Shown one piece after another: positions 7,422 through 16,328 of a stretch of 27,537 nucleotides of DNA. Where the stretch lies: contig JBOFIT010000040.1 in the NCBI GenBank assembly GCA_051650305.1, forward strand, positions 1 through 27,537, written 5' to 3'. Positions within the stretch are counted from its first letter, which is position 1. The number at the start of each line of letters is the position of its first letter. Below the pieces are notes generated by a model. The model saw only the letters and a list, made by a program, of their open reading frames with translations. It searched no databases and had not been told where the DNA came from. The stretch comes from JBOFDK01 sp051650305. GTDB taxonomy: Bacteria > Bacillota > Clostridia > Lachnospirales > Cellulosilyticaceae. A program made the translations under genes and the position numbers.

Positions 7422-8666
7422 CTATTTAAATATAAGTTCAGCAACACGGACAACATGGTTCGATCCATACTTAAATCCTGTTGTGTTCATTGTAAGCACA
7501 CCACTCTTTGCATCTTGAATAAAAGAAAGTTCTTCATTATTATCCATCCATCTAATACTTGCAACTTCTTTAAAAATCTTTGTGAAGGTCGTCGGTGGAC
7601 AAGGCTTCTTTGATACAGTTACATTGGAGTCACCTACGATTGGTAAGTCAAATATGAATAAGTAGTGCTTACCTTCTGCATTGGCAAGACAGAAGTTTTC
7701 TCCTACACCCTCTATCTCACAAGGTCTACCCTCATAAATACTTTCACCATAAGTGTCCATCCATCTGCCAAGAATATGAAGCAGTGCATTAGTCATCTCT
7801 TCTATTGAACCATCGCCATTCGGTCCAATATTAAGAAGAAGATTCGCTCCTGCTTTACGGCAGTGGCAAAGTGCCTTGATAAGGTCTGCTGGCGACTTGT
7901 AATTGAAGTCAAAGCTTCCGCAGCCCCAATGGTCATTGAGTGTATAGCACATTTCTCCTGTAATATACTTACTCATGTTCGTGCGGTCTATCGGGTGTGG
8001 GATGCCTTGCTCAAAAGTCACACTGTCAATTTCGGGATGACCTAGTGTACCTTGCTCATCGAGACCTGTATTGTTGATAATCATTGCATCTGGTTGATGC
8101 TTACGAATCGTACCATAGAGCTCATCCAATTTCCAATCCGAATCTGGCTTACTCCAGTTACCATCAAACCAAAAGCCTCCTATCTTGCCATACTCTGTAC
8201 AAAGTATTTCTACTGACTGACGTAAGTACTCAAGGTAAGCGTCAAAGTCACCTTCAAACTCCTCACGATACCAATCTAAGGTTGTATGGTAAAAGAACGG
8301 TATAATCCCTTCTTCATTACATGCATCTACAAACTCACGTACCAAGTCTCTTCCTGCTGGGCTATGTAGTACATCGTAGTCATCAAGCCCCTTTGCATCA
8401 TACAATGAGAAGCCTTCATGATGTCTTGTGGTAAGTGTAATATATTTCATCCCTGTTGCTTTTGCGAGTTTCACAATGGCTTTAGGATCAAATTTGTCTG
8501 CTACAAACTTCTCTTTAAGAGGCATATATTCCTCAAGGGACATACCTCCTAAAGATTGAATCCATTCACCCTTCCCTAAGAGTGAATACAGTCCGAAGTG
8601 TATAAACATGCCAAATGCCATTTCTTCAAATGCCGCTATTCTTTTTTCTGGTTTTAACATTGCCAT
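7422..8666 (-). CDS. Alpha-L-fucosidase, GH29
   Basis: A 414-residue GH29 enzyme that removes alpha-linked L-fucose. It shows the family landmarks: FGMFIHFGLYS (18-28), TTRHHEGFSLYD (79-90), and GGFWFDGNW with D168 as the expected nucleophile. A short C-terminal beta domain follows, with no carbohydrate-binding module. There is no signal peptide, so it should act in the cytoplasm on imported fucosylated oligosaccharides. The ATG at 8666 has AAGGAG six bases upstream. It is the last gene of a unit with two sugar permeases and a binding protein (26-base gap to the permease). No clear terminator follows it. The linkage preference cannot be read from sequence. Confidence 0.92.
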   Translation of the reverse strand: MAMLKPEKRIAAFEEMAFGMFIHFGLYSLLGKGEWIQSLGGMSLEEYMPLKEKFVADKFDPKAIVKLAKATGMKYITLTTRHHEGFSLYDAKGLDDYDVLHSPAGRDLVREFVDACNEEGIIPFFYHTTLDWYREEFEGDFDAYLEYLRQSVEILCTEYGKIGGFWFDGNWSKPDSDWKLDELYGTIRKHQPDAMIINNTGLDEQGTLGHPEIDSVTFEQGIPHPIDRTNMSKYITGEMCYTLNDHWGCGSFDFNYKSPADLIKALCHCRKAGANLLLNIGPNGDGSIEEMTNALLHILGRWMDTYGESIYEGRPCEIEGVGENFCLANAEGKHYLFIFDLPIVGDSNVTVSKKPCPPTTFTKIFKEVASIRWMDNNEELSFIQDAKSGVLTMNTTGFKYGSNHVVRVAELIFK

Positions 8667-8692
8667 GATAAACTCCTTTTTATTGTTTGATT

Positions 8693-9523
8693 TTAACCTT
8701 TAACCGCACCTGCAGTCATACCTGATACGATATACTTTTGAAGTGCTAAGTAAAGGACAACCACTGGTATGATCGTAAGTACTAATGCTGCAAATACATA
8801 ATGCCAGTTTCTTGAGTAAAGTCCATAGAAGTTATAAACAGTAAGAGGTACTGTCATCTTCTTTGAACTATTGAGGTAGTAAAGTGGAATCATGAAGTTA
8901 TTCCACACACTAATGGTTGTAATGATTAAGTTTGTAACCATAATAGGCTTAAGGATTGGTAGATGAATCTTGAAGATCATTTGCATCGGTGTACATCCAT
9001 CTACGATTGCTGCCTCATCAATCTCTTTAGAGATACCTTTTACAAAACTTGAAATGGTCATGATAGTAAACGGTAGGTTGATTGCAACATAGATAAAAAT
9101 AACACCCAGGAAACTACCATAGAGATTTAATACTTTTAAAAGCGCAAATGTTGTAATGGTTTGCATCGTTGCTGTAAGACCAAATACGAAGTAATAGTAC
9201 ATAGCGCCACCGGCTCTATCTGTTCTTCTCGAAATAACAACCCCTGCAAAAACACCAAAGAGTAATGTAAGTGTTACTGCTGATATCGTAATAAGGAAAC
9301 TATTTGCATAACCTCTTAGTATATTTCCCGTTTCAATAACATGTGCATAGTTCTCGAAATGCCATTTGCTAGGTAGTGCAAGGTCAAACATAAGTGCCTC
9401 ACCTTGTGACTTAAATGAACCTAAGAACATCATAACAATAGGAATAAGGAAGATACATGCCATACAAAGCATTGCAACGAATAAGATTACTTGTGATATT
9501 TGTTTTTTAGTTTTGATTTTCAT
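8693..9523 (-). CDS. ABC sugar permease, MalG/CUT1 type
   Basis: A 276-residue inner-membrane permease with about six transmembrane helices. The N-terminal helix is around 9-32, and the EAA loop at about 168-190 (EAAIVDGCTPMQMIFKIHLP) docks the ATPase. The C-terminal SGMTAGAVKG ending is typical of carbohydrate uptake transporter family 1. Its ATG overlaps the stop of the upstream permease as TAATG, so the two are translationally coupled. With its partner and the lipoprotein it should import a sugar or oligosaccharide. The next gene, a fucosidase, suggests a fucosylated glycan. Confidence 0.94.
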   Translation of the reverse strand: MKIKTKKQISQVILFVAMLCMACIFLIPIVMMFLGSFKSQGEALMFDLALPSKWHFENYAHVIETGNILRGYANSFLITISAVTLTLLFGVFAGVVISRRTDRAGGAMYYYFVFGLTATMQTITTFALLKVLNLYGSFLGVIFIYVAINLPFTIMTISSFVKGISKEIDEAAIVDGCTPMQMIFKIHLPILKPIMVTNLIITTISVWNNFMIPLYYLNSSKKMTVPLTVYNFYGLYSRNWHYVFAALVLTIIPVVVLYLALQKYIVSGMTAGAVKG

Positions 9524-10401
9524 TACATTTCTACCTCCCTATCTTTTAAGATTTTATTCATGATGAATGTAATAACTACAACAATAATTGAAAGAATAAT
9601 GGCTGATGCACTCGCTTCACCTAGCAGTCCGATACCAAATGAACGATATGTATAGGTATTAAGTACCTGTGTATCGAATCCTGGTCCACCATTTGTAAGG
9701 ATATATACCATATCGAATACTTTTAATCCACCAGTAATGTTAAGTGTAATAACAACTGTGAATGAAGGTACAAGTAAAGGTAATGTAACTTGTGTGAAAG
9801 TTTTCCACTTGCTAGCACCTTCTATATTTGCACATTCATAGTAATCTTTTGGAATAGCTTGTAGACCCGCAATGAAGATGAACATACAGAACCCTGCCCA
9901 CATCCATACTTCCATAAGTATAATCCAAAGCATCGCTGTTGGATAACTTCCTAACCAGTCTATTGCTGACTCGAAGCCAAAGATAGCTAAAATATTATTT
10001 AAGAGACCTTCTTTACTTAAAATAGATGTAAATAATAGACCAACAACTACTGTACTAAGCGTACATGGCATATAAAATAGTGTTCTAAAAACGTTATTGC
10101 CCCAAAACTTACGTGCAAGAATAAGTGCAAGTCCTAAACCAATGACTACTTTTAAAATGGTTGTTGAGAAAGCAAATAATAAGGTATTAAAGATTGATCG
10201 TATAAAAACTTCATCTTGCATAAGTACGAAGAAGTTTTTCATGCCTGTAAATTCTGGTTCAAACATTCTTGAAATATTCCAATCTGTAAATGCTAATATA
10301 AATGCAGCTATAATTGGAACAATGAAAAAGAGTGTATAAACAGCGGCTGCTGGCATAGTAAGCCACATTGGGTACATTGATTTAGTTCTTTTACTTTTCA
10401 T
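9523..10401 (-). CDS. ABC sugar permease, MalF/UgpA type
   Basis: A 292-residue integral membrane protein of the CUT1 family with about six helices. The first is VYTLFFIVPIIAAFILAF (17-34). The EAA-type loop NIEGASKWKTFTQVTLPLL and the downstream DMVYILTNGGPG motif are typical. GAGGTG lies five bases before the ATG. It is separated from the binding-protein gene by an 86-base gap that contains a strong terminator-like hairpin. No ATPase gene exists in this locus, so a shared MsmX-type ATPase elsewhere is the likely energy subunit. Confidence 0.94.
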   Translation of the reverse strand: MKSKRTKSMYPMWLTMPAAAVYTLFFIVPIIAAFILAFTDWNISRMFEPEFTGMKNFFVLMQDEVFIRSIFNTLLFAFSTTILKVVIGLGLALILARKFWGNNVFRTLFYMPCTLSTVVVGLLFTSILSKEGLLNNILAIFGFESAIDWLGSYPTAMLWIILMEVWMWAGFCMFIFIAGLQAIPKDYYECANIEGASKWKTFTQVTLPLLVPSFTVVITLNITGGLKVFDMVYILTNGGPGFDTQVLNTYTYRSFGIGLLGEASASAIILSIIVVVITFIMNKILKDREVEM

Positions 10402-10427
10402 GTATTCACCTCTGTTAGAATTATTTC

Positions 10428-10470
10428 AAAAAAAGTTAGCTAGACAAGTTTTCACTTATCTAGCTAACTT
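10428..10470 (-). terminator. Intercistronic terminator/attenuator between binding protein and permeases
   Basis: A 16-bp stem (10433-10448 with 10455-10470; one G-U pair) with a 6-base loop, followed on the minus strand by seven T. It lies inside the operon, directly after the binding-protein stop. It would let only part of the transcripts continue, leaving more binding protein than permease, and its stem also protects the upstream mRNA end. Confidence 0.85.
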
Positions 10471-10487
10471 ATCATCATTTCTATCTA

Positions 10488-11825
10488 TTAAAATCCTGGT
10501 TGTTTCATTTCTTTCATATACTTCTCGAAGTCGCCTTGGAACTTCTCAAGCATATCTTTACCTGTCATATTGCCTTTAGCTGGTGCATCGATGTAGTATA
10601 ACCATAAATGACTACCTACAACGTTTGAACCTACTGTTAGACATGTATTGAACTCTTCAATTGTATTACCAGTGCTGATATATTTCTCATCAAGACCTTG
10701 TAAGTAGCTTGGTGTCTCTCCCCCATCGATTGCTGCAATTGCTGGGAATCCTGGTCTACCTTCGAAGTATAAGTTACCGTATTCTGGTGTTGACCATAAT
10801 TCAAATACACGCTTAACGCCTTCTTCATTCTTAGTATCTTTAGATGCTACAAATCCGATTGATTGTGTTGTTGCAGGAAGTTTTGAACCATCTCCTATCA
10901 TTGGTGCATGGAACATACCAAGGTTTGCTTCTGGGAAAGCTTCTAATACTGAGTTTGCAAAGAAGTCGCCACAGAATACCATAGCTGCTTTACCACTACC
11001 CATTGCTTCGATTGTATTATCGTAGTTTACTGATGTGAAATCATCATTTACATAACCATTTGAGAAAAGGCTTAAGTATTTATCAAGTACTTGTTCAAAC
11101 TCCGGTACATCTGTCCATTTAAGTTCGTTGCTTTCTAACTTCTTACCTACTTCTACTGATTTTTCTGCACCAAGTGCTGCTGCATAGTTTGCTGTCATGT
11201 AGATTTGTGGTACCCATGTATCTTTTGGCACATGAATTGGTGTAATCTCTGGTGCTTCATTTTTAATTTTTTCACAAGCTGCTAGTAATTGATCCCAGTT
11301 TTGTGGCTCTTCAATTCCTAAGTCAGCAAAGATATCTTTGTTGTAAACAAATCCTAGTACACCTTGTACTGATTGGAATGGGTAGCCATAAACTTTTCCG
11401 TTGTACTGAATGTTTTGTGGCGATACAAGATCCTCTACCCAGCTCTCATTTGAAAGGTCTAAGAAATATTGTTCTGGGTTAAGTTCATAGTAGATTGCTG
11501 GAATGTTGTAGTCGATGATATCTGGACTCTCCCCTGAGTTTACCTTCATTTTCATTAATGTAATGTACTGATCATCTGGTACTACTTGTGCATCGATGAT
11601 AATGTTTTCTTCATCTTTTAACTTCTGAATCATTTTTTGTAAGCCTTCATAGTTACGTGATTGTGTAATCATGGCTGTAAGCTTAACCGGCTTCTTGCTA
11701 TCTGTCTCTGTACCAGGTGTCGCTGTATCGCCACCTGCTGCACCTTGTGAACACCCTACCATGCTAGATGCCAATACGCCTACGCTCGCTAACAGCATAA
11801 GTGCTTTTGTCATTTTCTTTTTCAT
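10488..11825 (-). CDS. Extracellular sugar-binding lipoprotein (CUT1)
   Basis: A 445-residue family 1 extracellular solute-binding protein. A lipoprotein signal peptide (basic MKKKMTK, hydrophobic stretch, lipobox MVGC with C25) anchors it outside the membrane, followed by a G/T-rich linker. The mature part has family traits such as DIIDYNIPAIYYE, GKVYGYPFQ and VLGFVYNKDIFADLGIEEP. It delivers the sugar to the permeases downstream. AAGGGGG lies upstream of the ATG. It is divergent from a YesM/YesN-type two-component system that probably controls it. The ligand is not known; the fucosidase in the unit suggests a fucosylated oligosaccharide. Confidence 0.95.
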   Translation of the reverse strand: MKKKMTKALMLLASVGVLASSMVGCSQGAAGGDTATPGTETDSKKPVKLTAMITQSRNYEGLQKMIQKLKDEENIIIDAQVVPDDQYITLMKMKVNSGESPDIIDYNIPAIYYELNPEQYFLDLSNESWVEDLVSPQNIQYNGKVYGYPFQSVQGVLGFVYNKDIFADLGIEEPQNWDQLLAACEKIKNEAPEITPIHVPKDTWVPQIYMTANYAAALGAEKSVEVGKKLESNELKWTDVPEFEQVLDKYLSLFSNGYVNDDFTSVNYDNTIEAMGSGKAAMVFCGDFFANSVLEAFPEANLGMFHAPMIGDGSKLPATTQSIGFVASKDTKNEEGVKRVFELWSTPEYGNLYFEGRPGFPAIAAIDGGETPSYLQGLDEKYISTGNTIEEFNTCLTVGSNVVGSHLWLYYIDAPAKGNMTGKDMLEKFQGDFEKYMKEMKQPGF

Positions 11826-11856
11826 TGTAATTCCCCCTTTGGTTTATCGTAAGCTT

Positions 11857-11916
11857 ATTATCTCTTTTTTTAGCCCAAAACAGAATGGACTTTTGTAAAA
11901 TAATATATGGATTTTT
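11857..11916 (-). promoter_or_regulatory. Promoter of the ABC/fucosidase operon with AraC-type direct repeat
   Basis: On the minus strand a good -10 GATAAT (11862-11857) is paired with a poor -35 TTCTGT (11885-11880) at 17 bases. Just upstream are two direct copies of AAAAnTCCAT (11916-11907 and 11894-11885), 22 bases apart, or about two helical turns; the nearer copy touches the -35. This is the arrangement expected for an AraC-family activator dimer, and the divergent gene pair supplies one. The binding itself is inferred. Confidence 0.6.
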
Positions 11917-11921
11917 ATAAA
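11893..11921 (+). promoter_or_regulatory. Candidate promoter of the two-component system
   Basis: TTGTAA (11893-11898) and TATAAA (11916-11921) at 17 bases on the plus strand. It overlaps the direct repeat of the divergent promoter, so regulator bound there could also dampen its own synthesis. The region is A/T-rich, which lowers confidence. Confidence 0.45.
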
Positions 11922-11987
11922 ATTTTAATATATAATATCATTTACCTCTCCAATACTTAATCATTTTCAACAAAAGGAGTTATCCAA

Positions 11988-13769
11988 ATGAAGCTTATTA
12001 GAAATTTTTCAACAAAATTATGCTTAGCAAACCTCTTCATTATAGTCATATCAATCTTCGCTACGTCTTCTTATTTCTATTATTTTCTTAAAGAAAAAGA
12101 AGAACAACAATTCACCCAAACACTCACAACACTTACAACAAAACTAGGTGAACAGACCGATACCCTTATTGATAACATGGATAAAATCTCGCTTCAGATT
12201 GCCTCTACCCCCTACATAACCAATCATTTCACCAATATTCCTCCTACCAAAGAACTTAATTACTTCAGTGAGGATCATTTTTTAAGATCTGAAATGCGGG
12301 ACTTTTTGAACTCATATACCTTTAAAAATAATATCGCAACACGTATTTGTCTCTACGATCAGCATGGTAACTTTGTAGATGCAGGTTATAAGCTTACTGA
12401 TTCAAGTGCTACTTCTAACTTCTTTACATCCGAGAGATTTGATGCCACAGTTGATTATTTTGAAACTAATAGTAACCGTTATTTATTCATCCCTCCCCAT
12501 TATGATCCGTTTAGTTCAACACCTCTGTATGGTGAAAAAGTGATTATTTTCTCACTTATACGCCCTATTAAAAACTATACAATTGTTGGAAGTAACGTTG
12601 TTGGCTATGTCGAAGTCCAATTAGAATACAGTGCATTAAATGATTTGTTCACCTCCCTAGATACGAATACAAACTTCGCTATAGCAGATGGTACTGGACA
12701 AGTTATTTATCCTTTTGCAACACCTTCTTATTATTTAAGACCATCTGATTTCAATAACCAAAAGCATCTAGTTGTTACTGAGCCATTAAAAAGTGCTCCT
12801 TATCACGTTATCCTTATGCAAGACAAGGATTTACTTCTATCGAGTTATAAAAAACTCCAAGAAATGCTTATTTTTATTTTCGTGGTTATTTTGCTTATAT
12901 GTGGCATCTCTCAAATGATTCTAATCGCTTATTTCACCAGACCACTTAACAAACTTAAGACTTCTGTAGAAACCATTAATCTAGATAATCTTTCTCTGAA
13001 TCTGGTTGATGAAGATATTGGAGATGAGTTTACCCAACTTAACCAGGCTTTCACACGTATGTTTAATCATCTTAACATTTCAATACAGCATACTATTTTG
13101 GCCGAGACTAGCGCACTACATTCCCACTTGCTCGCTTTGCAAGCCCAAATTAATCCACACTTTATACATAATGTCTTGTCCGTTATGAGTGTTTTAGCTG
13201 AAGAAAATAATGTTCCTAAAATTGAAAACATGTGCAATAAACTCTCTGGTATGTTGAGGTATTCTTCTTCTTATACAGATATACACACCTCATTGGAAGC
13301 TGAACTAGGCTATGCCTCTTCTTACCTAGAACTTATGCAAGAACGCTATGAAGATAAATTCGCTTTCACTATTCACCTATCGGATACAGCTAGGCATGTT
13401 GCTATCCCAAAACTCATTATTCAGCCCTTGGCAGAAAATTGTTTTCACCATGGTTTCAACAAAAAAGCCGCTCCATGGCATATAAAGATCAATTGCTATA
13501 CAAAAGATGACTTTTGGTTTGTAGATATTATTGATAATGGTATAGGCTTTACAGACTCATTCCTAAAAAAATTCAATCAGTATGTAGCACAAGTCGACTT
13601 GGAACATCACCCCGACGAATGTCTCAAGCTAGAGATAGGTGGATTAAGTCTTAATAACATCTATTTACGTCTACATATTCTCTACAAAGAAAACCTTATA
13701 TTTCGATTAGCTAATCAGGCTTCAGGAGGAGCTATCATTACTTTAGGAGGAAAAATAGACAATGATTAG
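11988..13769 (+). CDS. Sensor histidine kinase, YesM type
   Basis: A 593-residue membrane kinase. TM1 is at about 11-33, then a large extracellular sensor domain (34-290, probably dCache-like), TM2 at about 293-316, and a HAMP linker (317-365). A His_kinase domain follows with the acceptor H391 in QINPHFIHN, and an ATPase domain with the N-box LAENCFHHGF and DNGIGF (516-521). Family members usually read NPHFLYN; here it is NPHFIHN. It should phosphorylate the response regulator whose ATG overlaps its 3' end by 8 bases. The ribosome site is AAAGGAG. In related systems the input is a sugar or sugar-bound binding protein. Here that is inferred from the divergent transporter genes. Confidence 0.93.
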   Translation: MKLIRNFSTKLCLANLFIIVISIFATSSYFYYFLKEKEEQQFTQTLTTLTTKLGEQTDTLIDNMDKISLQIASTPYITNHFTNIPPTKELNYFSEDHFLRSEMRDFLNSYTFKNNIATRICLYDQHGNFVDAGYKLTDSSATSNFFTSERFDATVDYFETNSNRYLFIPPHYDPFSSTPLYGEKVIIFSLIRPIKNYTIVGSNVVGYVEVQLEYSALNDLFTSLDTNTNFAIADGTGQVIYPFATPSYYLRPSDFNNQKHLVVTEPLKSAPYHVILMQDKDLLLSSYKKLQEMLIFIFVVILLICGISQMILIAYFTRPLNKLKTSVETINLDNLSLNLVDEDIGDEFTQLNQAFTRMFNHLNISIQHTILAETSALHSHLLALQAQINPHFIHNVLSVMSVLAEENNVPKIENMCNKLSGMLRYSSSYTDIHTSLEAELGYASSYLELMQERYEDKFAFTIHLSDTARHVAIPKLIIQPLAENCFHHGFNKKAAPWHIKINCYTKDDFWFVDIIDNGIGFTDSFLKKFNQYVAQVDLEHHPDECLKLEIGGLSLNNIYLRLHILYKENLIFRLANQASGGAIITLGGKIDND

Positions 13770-15258
13770 AATACTTGTAGTAGAAGATGAACCACCTATT
13801 TTAAGAGGTATATGCTCAAAAATCACCAAATCTTATGAGCATTGTGATATTGTACATTGTGCTTCCAACGGCCAAGAAGCCCTTGACTATCTCAAAGAAC
13901 ACACCGTTGATGTCGTCTTTACAGACATCAACATGCCACTTATTAACGGCTTAGAGTTGCTAGAATATATAAGTATCCACTATCCTAGTATTTATACAAT
14001 TATTTTGAGTGGCTACCAAGATTTTCATTATGCCCAAAAAGCTGTCAAACTAGGTGCCTATGACTATTTATTAAAGCCACTTGACCTTTCTTCCACTCAA
14101 GCTCTTTTGCAAAAATTATCAAAAAAGATTCATACAAAAAAGCTTACTCAAATTTTTCAGGGAGATTACTTTGGCGATACAGCTACACCTTTAATACTTG
14201 TACCACCTATACACTTTATGTCTATATGTGCCGGTCCATTTCCTATAAAAGGCGTTCCTCCTCATCTCAACCATTGCACCTACTGGGATGACATCTCTAT
14301 TGAATCTCTTTTGGATAAACTTGGCCTTTCTTCTTCTGACTATTGTATTATTAATAGTATTTATAGCACTGAAAAACTTATTATTTTTACCCAGCTCTCT
14401 TCTGCTAGAATTCAACTTTTAGCAGAACAACTCTATAGCCACCTGTGCACATACTCACTCCCTATTACACTAACTACGAGTGAACCTTTTGAGGATAGTC
14501 GTGCACTCTATGAAAACTACATCGCTTTTACTATGAAATTATCCCGTATCATTGTGTTTGGTCAATCTAGCCTTGTATCCCTCTCTAAAAAGATCACCTA
14601 CAAGGACTATTTTTTACCATCTTCTATCGAACACAAGTTGATCCATGCTTTAGAAAAGAAAAATTTCTCTCTTTTTAAACAAGAATTACAAACCCTCTAT
14701 AAAGAGTTAGAAACATTAAACCTTTCTCAATCAACTGTAGATGTTCTTTTGAATCATATTGCACTACTCTGTAAGAAATCTCATTTTATAGACATCAGTC
14801 TCTACGAGATCAAATCCAAGATATATGAATTCATCTTACAATACTCGAATTACAAAGAATTATTCGATATATTTATCCGAACACTTATAGAGAATCAATC
14901 TCCCCAAATTGCTCATGCCGTACAAGACAAGGCCTATCTTATGGATCAAATAGATCATTTTATTACTGCTCATATTACAGAACCTATTACCAACCAAACT
15001 TTATCCGAACACTTTGGCTTGGTACCTAGTTACATCAGTAAGCTTTTCAAAACACATAAAGGCATATCGCCTTCAGAATATATTCTTATGCTTCGTATTG
15101 ATAAAGCGAAGGAACTACTTACTCAAGATATAAACCTTCTTGCAAAAGATATCGCATCTATTGTAGGCTATTCAGACCCCCTCTACTTCTCAAGGGTATT
15201 CAAAAAAGTTACTGGTGTGTATCCTTCTGAGTATCGCAAGAACGAACTTGATTTGTAA
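13762..15258 (+). CDS. Response regulator with AraC-type DNA-binding domain, YesN type
   Basis: A 498-residue regulator. The N-terminal receiver has the acidic pair in VVEDEPP, phospho-acceptor D55 in FTDINMP and K105 in DYLLKP. A middle region of about 250 residues without clear homology follows, then two helix-turn-helix motifs (about 395-498: LSEHFGLVPSYISKLFK and ASIVGYSDPLYFSRVFK, ending VYPSEYRK). It is translationally coupled to the kinase. The direct repeat AAAAnTCCAT upstream of the divergent transporter operon is the likely target. A strong hairpin follows the stop. Confidence 0.94.
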   Translation: MIRILVVEDEPPILRGICSKITKSYEHCDIVHCASNGQEALDYLKEHTVDVVFTDINMPLINGLELLEYISIHYPSIYTIILSGYQDFHYAQKAVKLGAYDYLLKPLDLSSTQALLQKLSKKIHTKKLTQIFQGDYFGDTATPLILVPPIHFMSICAGPFPIKGVPPHLNHCTYWDDISIESLLDKLGLSSSDYCIINSIYSTEKLIIFTQLSSARIQLLAEQLYSHLCTYSLPITLTTSEPFEDSRALYENYIAFTMKLSRIIVFGQSSLVSLSKKITYKDYFLPSSIEHKLIHALEKKNFSLFKQELQTLYKELETLNLSQSTVDVLLNHIALLCKKSHFIDISLYEIKSKIYEFILQYSNYKELFDIFIRTLIENQSPQIAHAVQDKAYLMDQIDHFITAHITEPITNQTLSEHFGLVPSYISKLFKTHKGISPSEYILMLRIDKAKELLTQDINLLAKDIASIVGYSDPLYFSRVFKKVTGVYPSEYRKNELDL

Positions 15259-15268
15259 GGTAACCCAA

Positions 15269-15306
15269 AGAAAGTCCCCACTCAGTTGACACAGTGGGGA
15301 CTTTCT
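15269..15306. terminator. Bidirectional terminator between the response regulator and galE
   Basis: A 14-bp perfect stem AGAAAGTCCCCACT and its complement (15269-15282 with 15293-15306) lies between two convergent stop codons. T-rich bases lie at the edge in both directions. Confidence 0.85.
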
Positions 15307-15316
15307 CGTCGTTCAT

Positions 15317-16324
15317 TTATTTGTTTAAGTAATGTTTAGATGCAAAACGCCATGTATCTTCACACATTTCATCTAATGTTTTCTTTGCTTCCCAGCCAAG
15401 GAGTCTCTTTGCTTTTTCAGCATTTGCATAACATGTATCGATATCACCTGCACGTCTTGGTGAAATTTGATATTTCACTTCACGTCCTGATGCTTTTTCG
15501 AAAGCTTTGACAACTTGAAGTACACTTGAACCATTACCTGTTCCTAAGTTGATTGCCTCTATACCTTCGTTGTTCATTGTATACTGAATCGCATCTAAGT
15601 GGCCTTGTGCTAAGTCACATACATGGATATAGTCTCTCACACCTGTACCATCTACTGTATCATAGTCATCTCCAAATACACTAAGCTTCTCTAGTTTACC
15701 AACTGCAACTTGTGCTACGTATGGTAATAAGTTGTTTGGGATACCGTTTGGATCTTCGCCTATTAATCCTGACTCATGCGCTCCGATTGGGTTAAAGTAT
15801 CTGAGTAATACAATACGCCATGACTTATCTGCTACATGTAAGTCTTGTAGAATATTTTCAATCATCAACTTTGTACTGCCATATGGATTTGTCGTACTAA
15901 GTGGCATTGTCTCTACAAATGGTACTTGATTGTTCATACCATATACCGTTGCCGAAGAAGAGAATACAATACGTTTACAGTTATATTTTCTCATAACATC
16001 ACAAAGGATAAGTGTACCTGTAAGATTATTGTGGTAGTACTCAATTGGCATCTCTACAGACTCACCTACTGCTTTTAAGCCTGCAAAGTGAATAACTGCA
16101 TCAATTTGATTGTTCTTGAAGACTTCTTCTGTACCTTCTCTATCAAGTAAGTCTACTTTGTAGAAAAGTGGGCGCTTACCTGCTAATTCTTCAATACGGT
16201 CTAATACTTCTACTTTTGAATTACAAAGGTTATCAAGGATGATAACCTCGTATCCTGCTTCTATAAGTTTAATTGTTGTATGGCTACCGATGTATCCCAT
16301 ACCACCTGTTACTAATATTGCCAT
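15317..16324 (-). CDS. galE: UDP-glucose 4-epimerase
   Basis: A 335-residue short-chain dehydrogenase/reductase that interconverts UDP-glucose and UDP-galactose, and in many members also UDP-GlcNAc and UDP-GalNAc. The NAD site is GGMGYIGS (7-14). The catalytic residues are S124 in FSSSATVYG and the YxxxK pair Y148/K152 in NPYGSTK. The length is standard. GGAG lies upstream of the ATG, and the gap to the upstream kinase gene is 4 bases, so it belongs to that operon. In this context it probably closes a route that returns activated GalNAc or Gal to GlcNAc or Glc. Which acetylated substrates it accepts cannot be decided here. Confidence 0.96.
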   Translation of the reverse strand: MAILVTGGMGYIGSHTTIKLIEAGYEVIILDNLCNSKVEVLDRIEELAGKRPLFYKVDLLDREGTEEVFKNNQIDAVIHFAGLKAVGESVEMPIEYYHNNLTGTLILCDVMRKYNCKRIVFSSSATVYGMNNQVPFVETMPLSTTNPYGSTKLMIENILQDLHVADKSWRIVLLRYFNPIGAHESGLIGEDPNGIPNNLLPYVAQVAVGKLEKLSVFGDDYDTVDGTGVRDYIHVCDLAQGHLDAIQYTMNNEGIEAINLGTGNGSSVLQVVKAFEKASGREVKYQISPRRAGDIDTCYANAEKAKRLLGWEAKKTLDEMCEDTWRFASKHYLNK

Positions 16325-16328
16325 GTGA

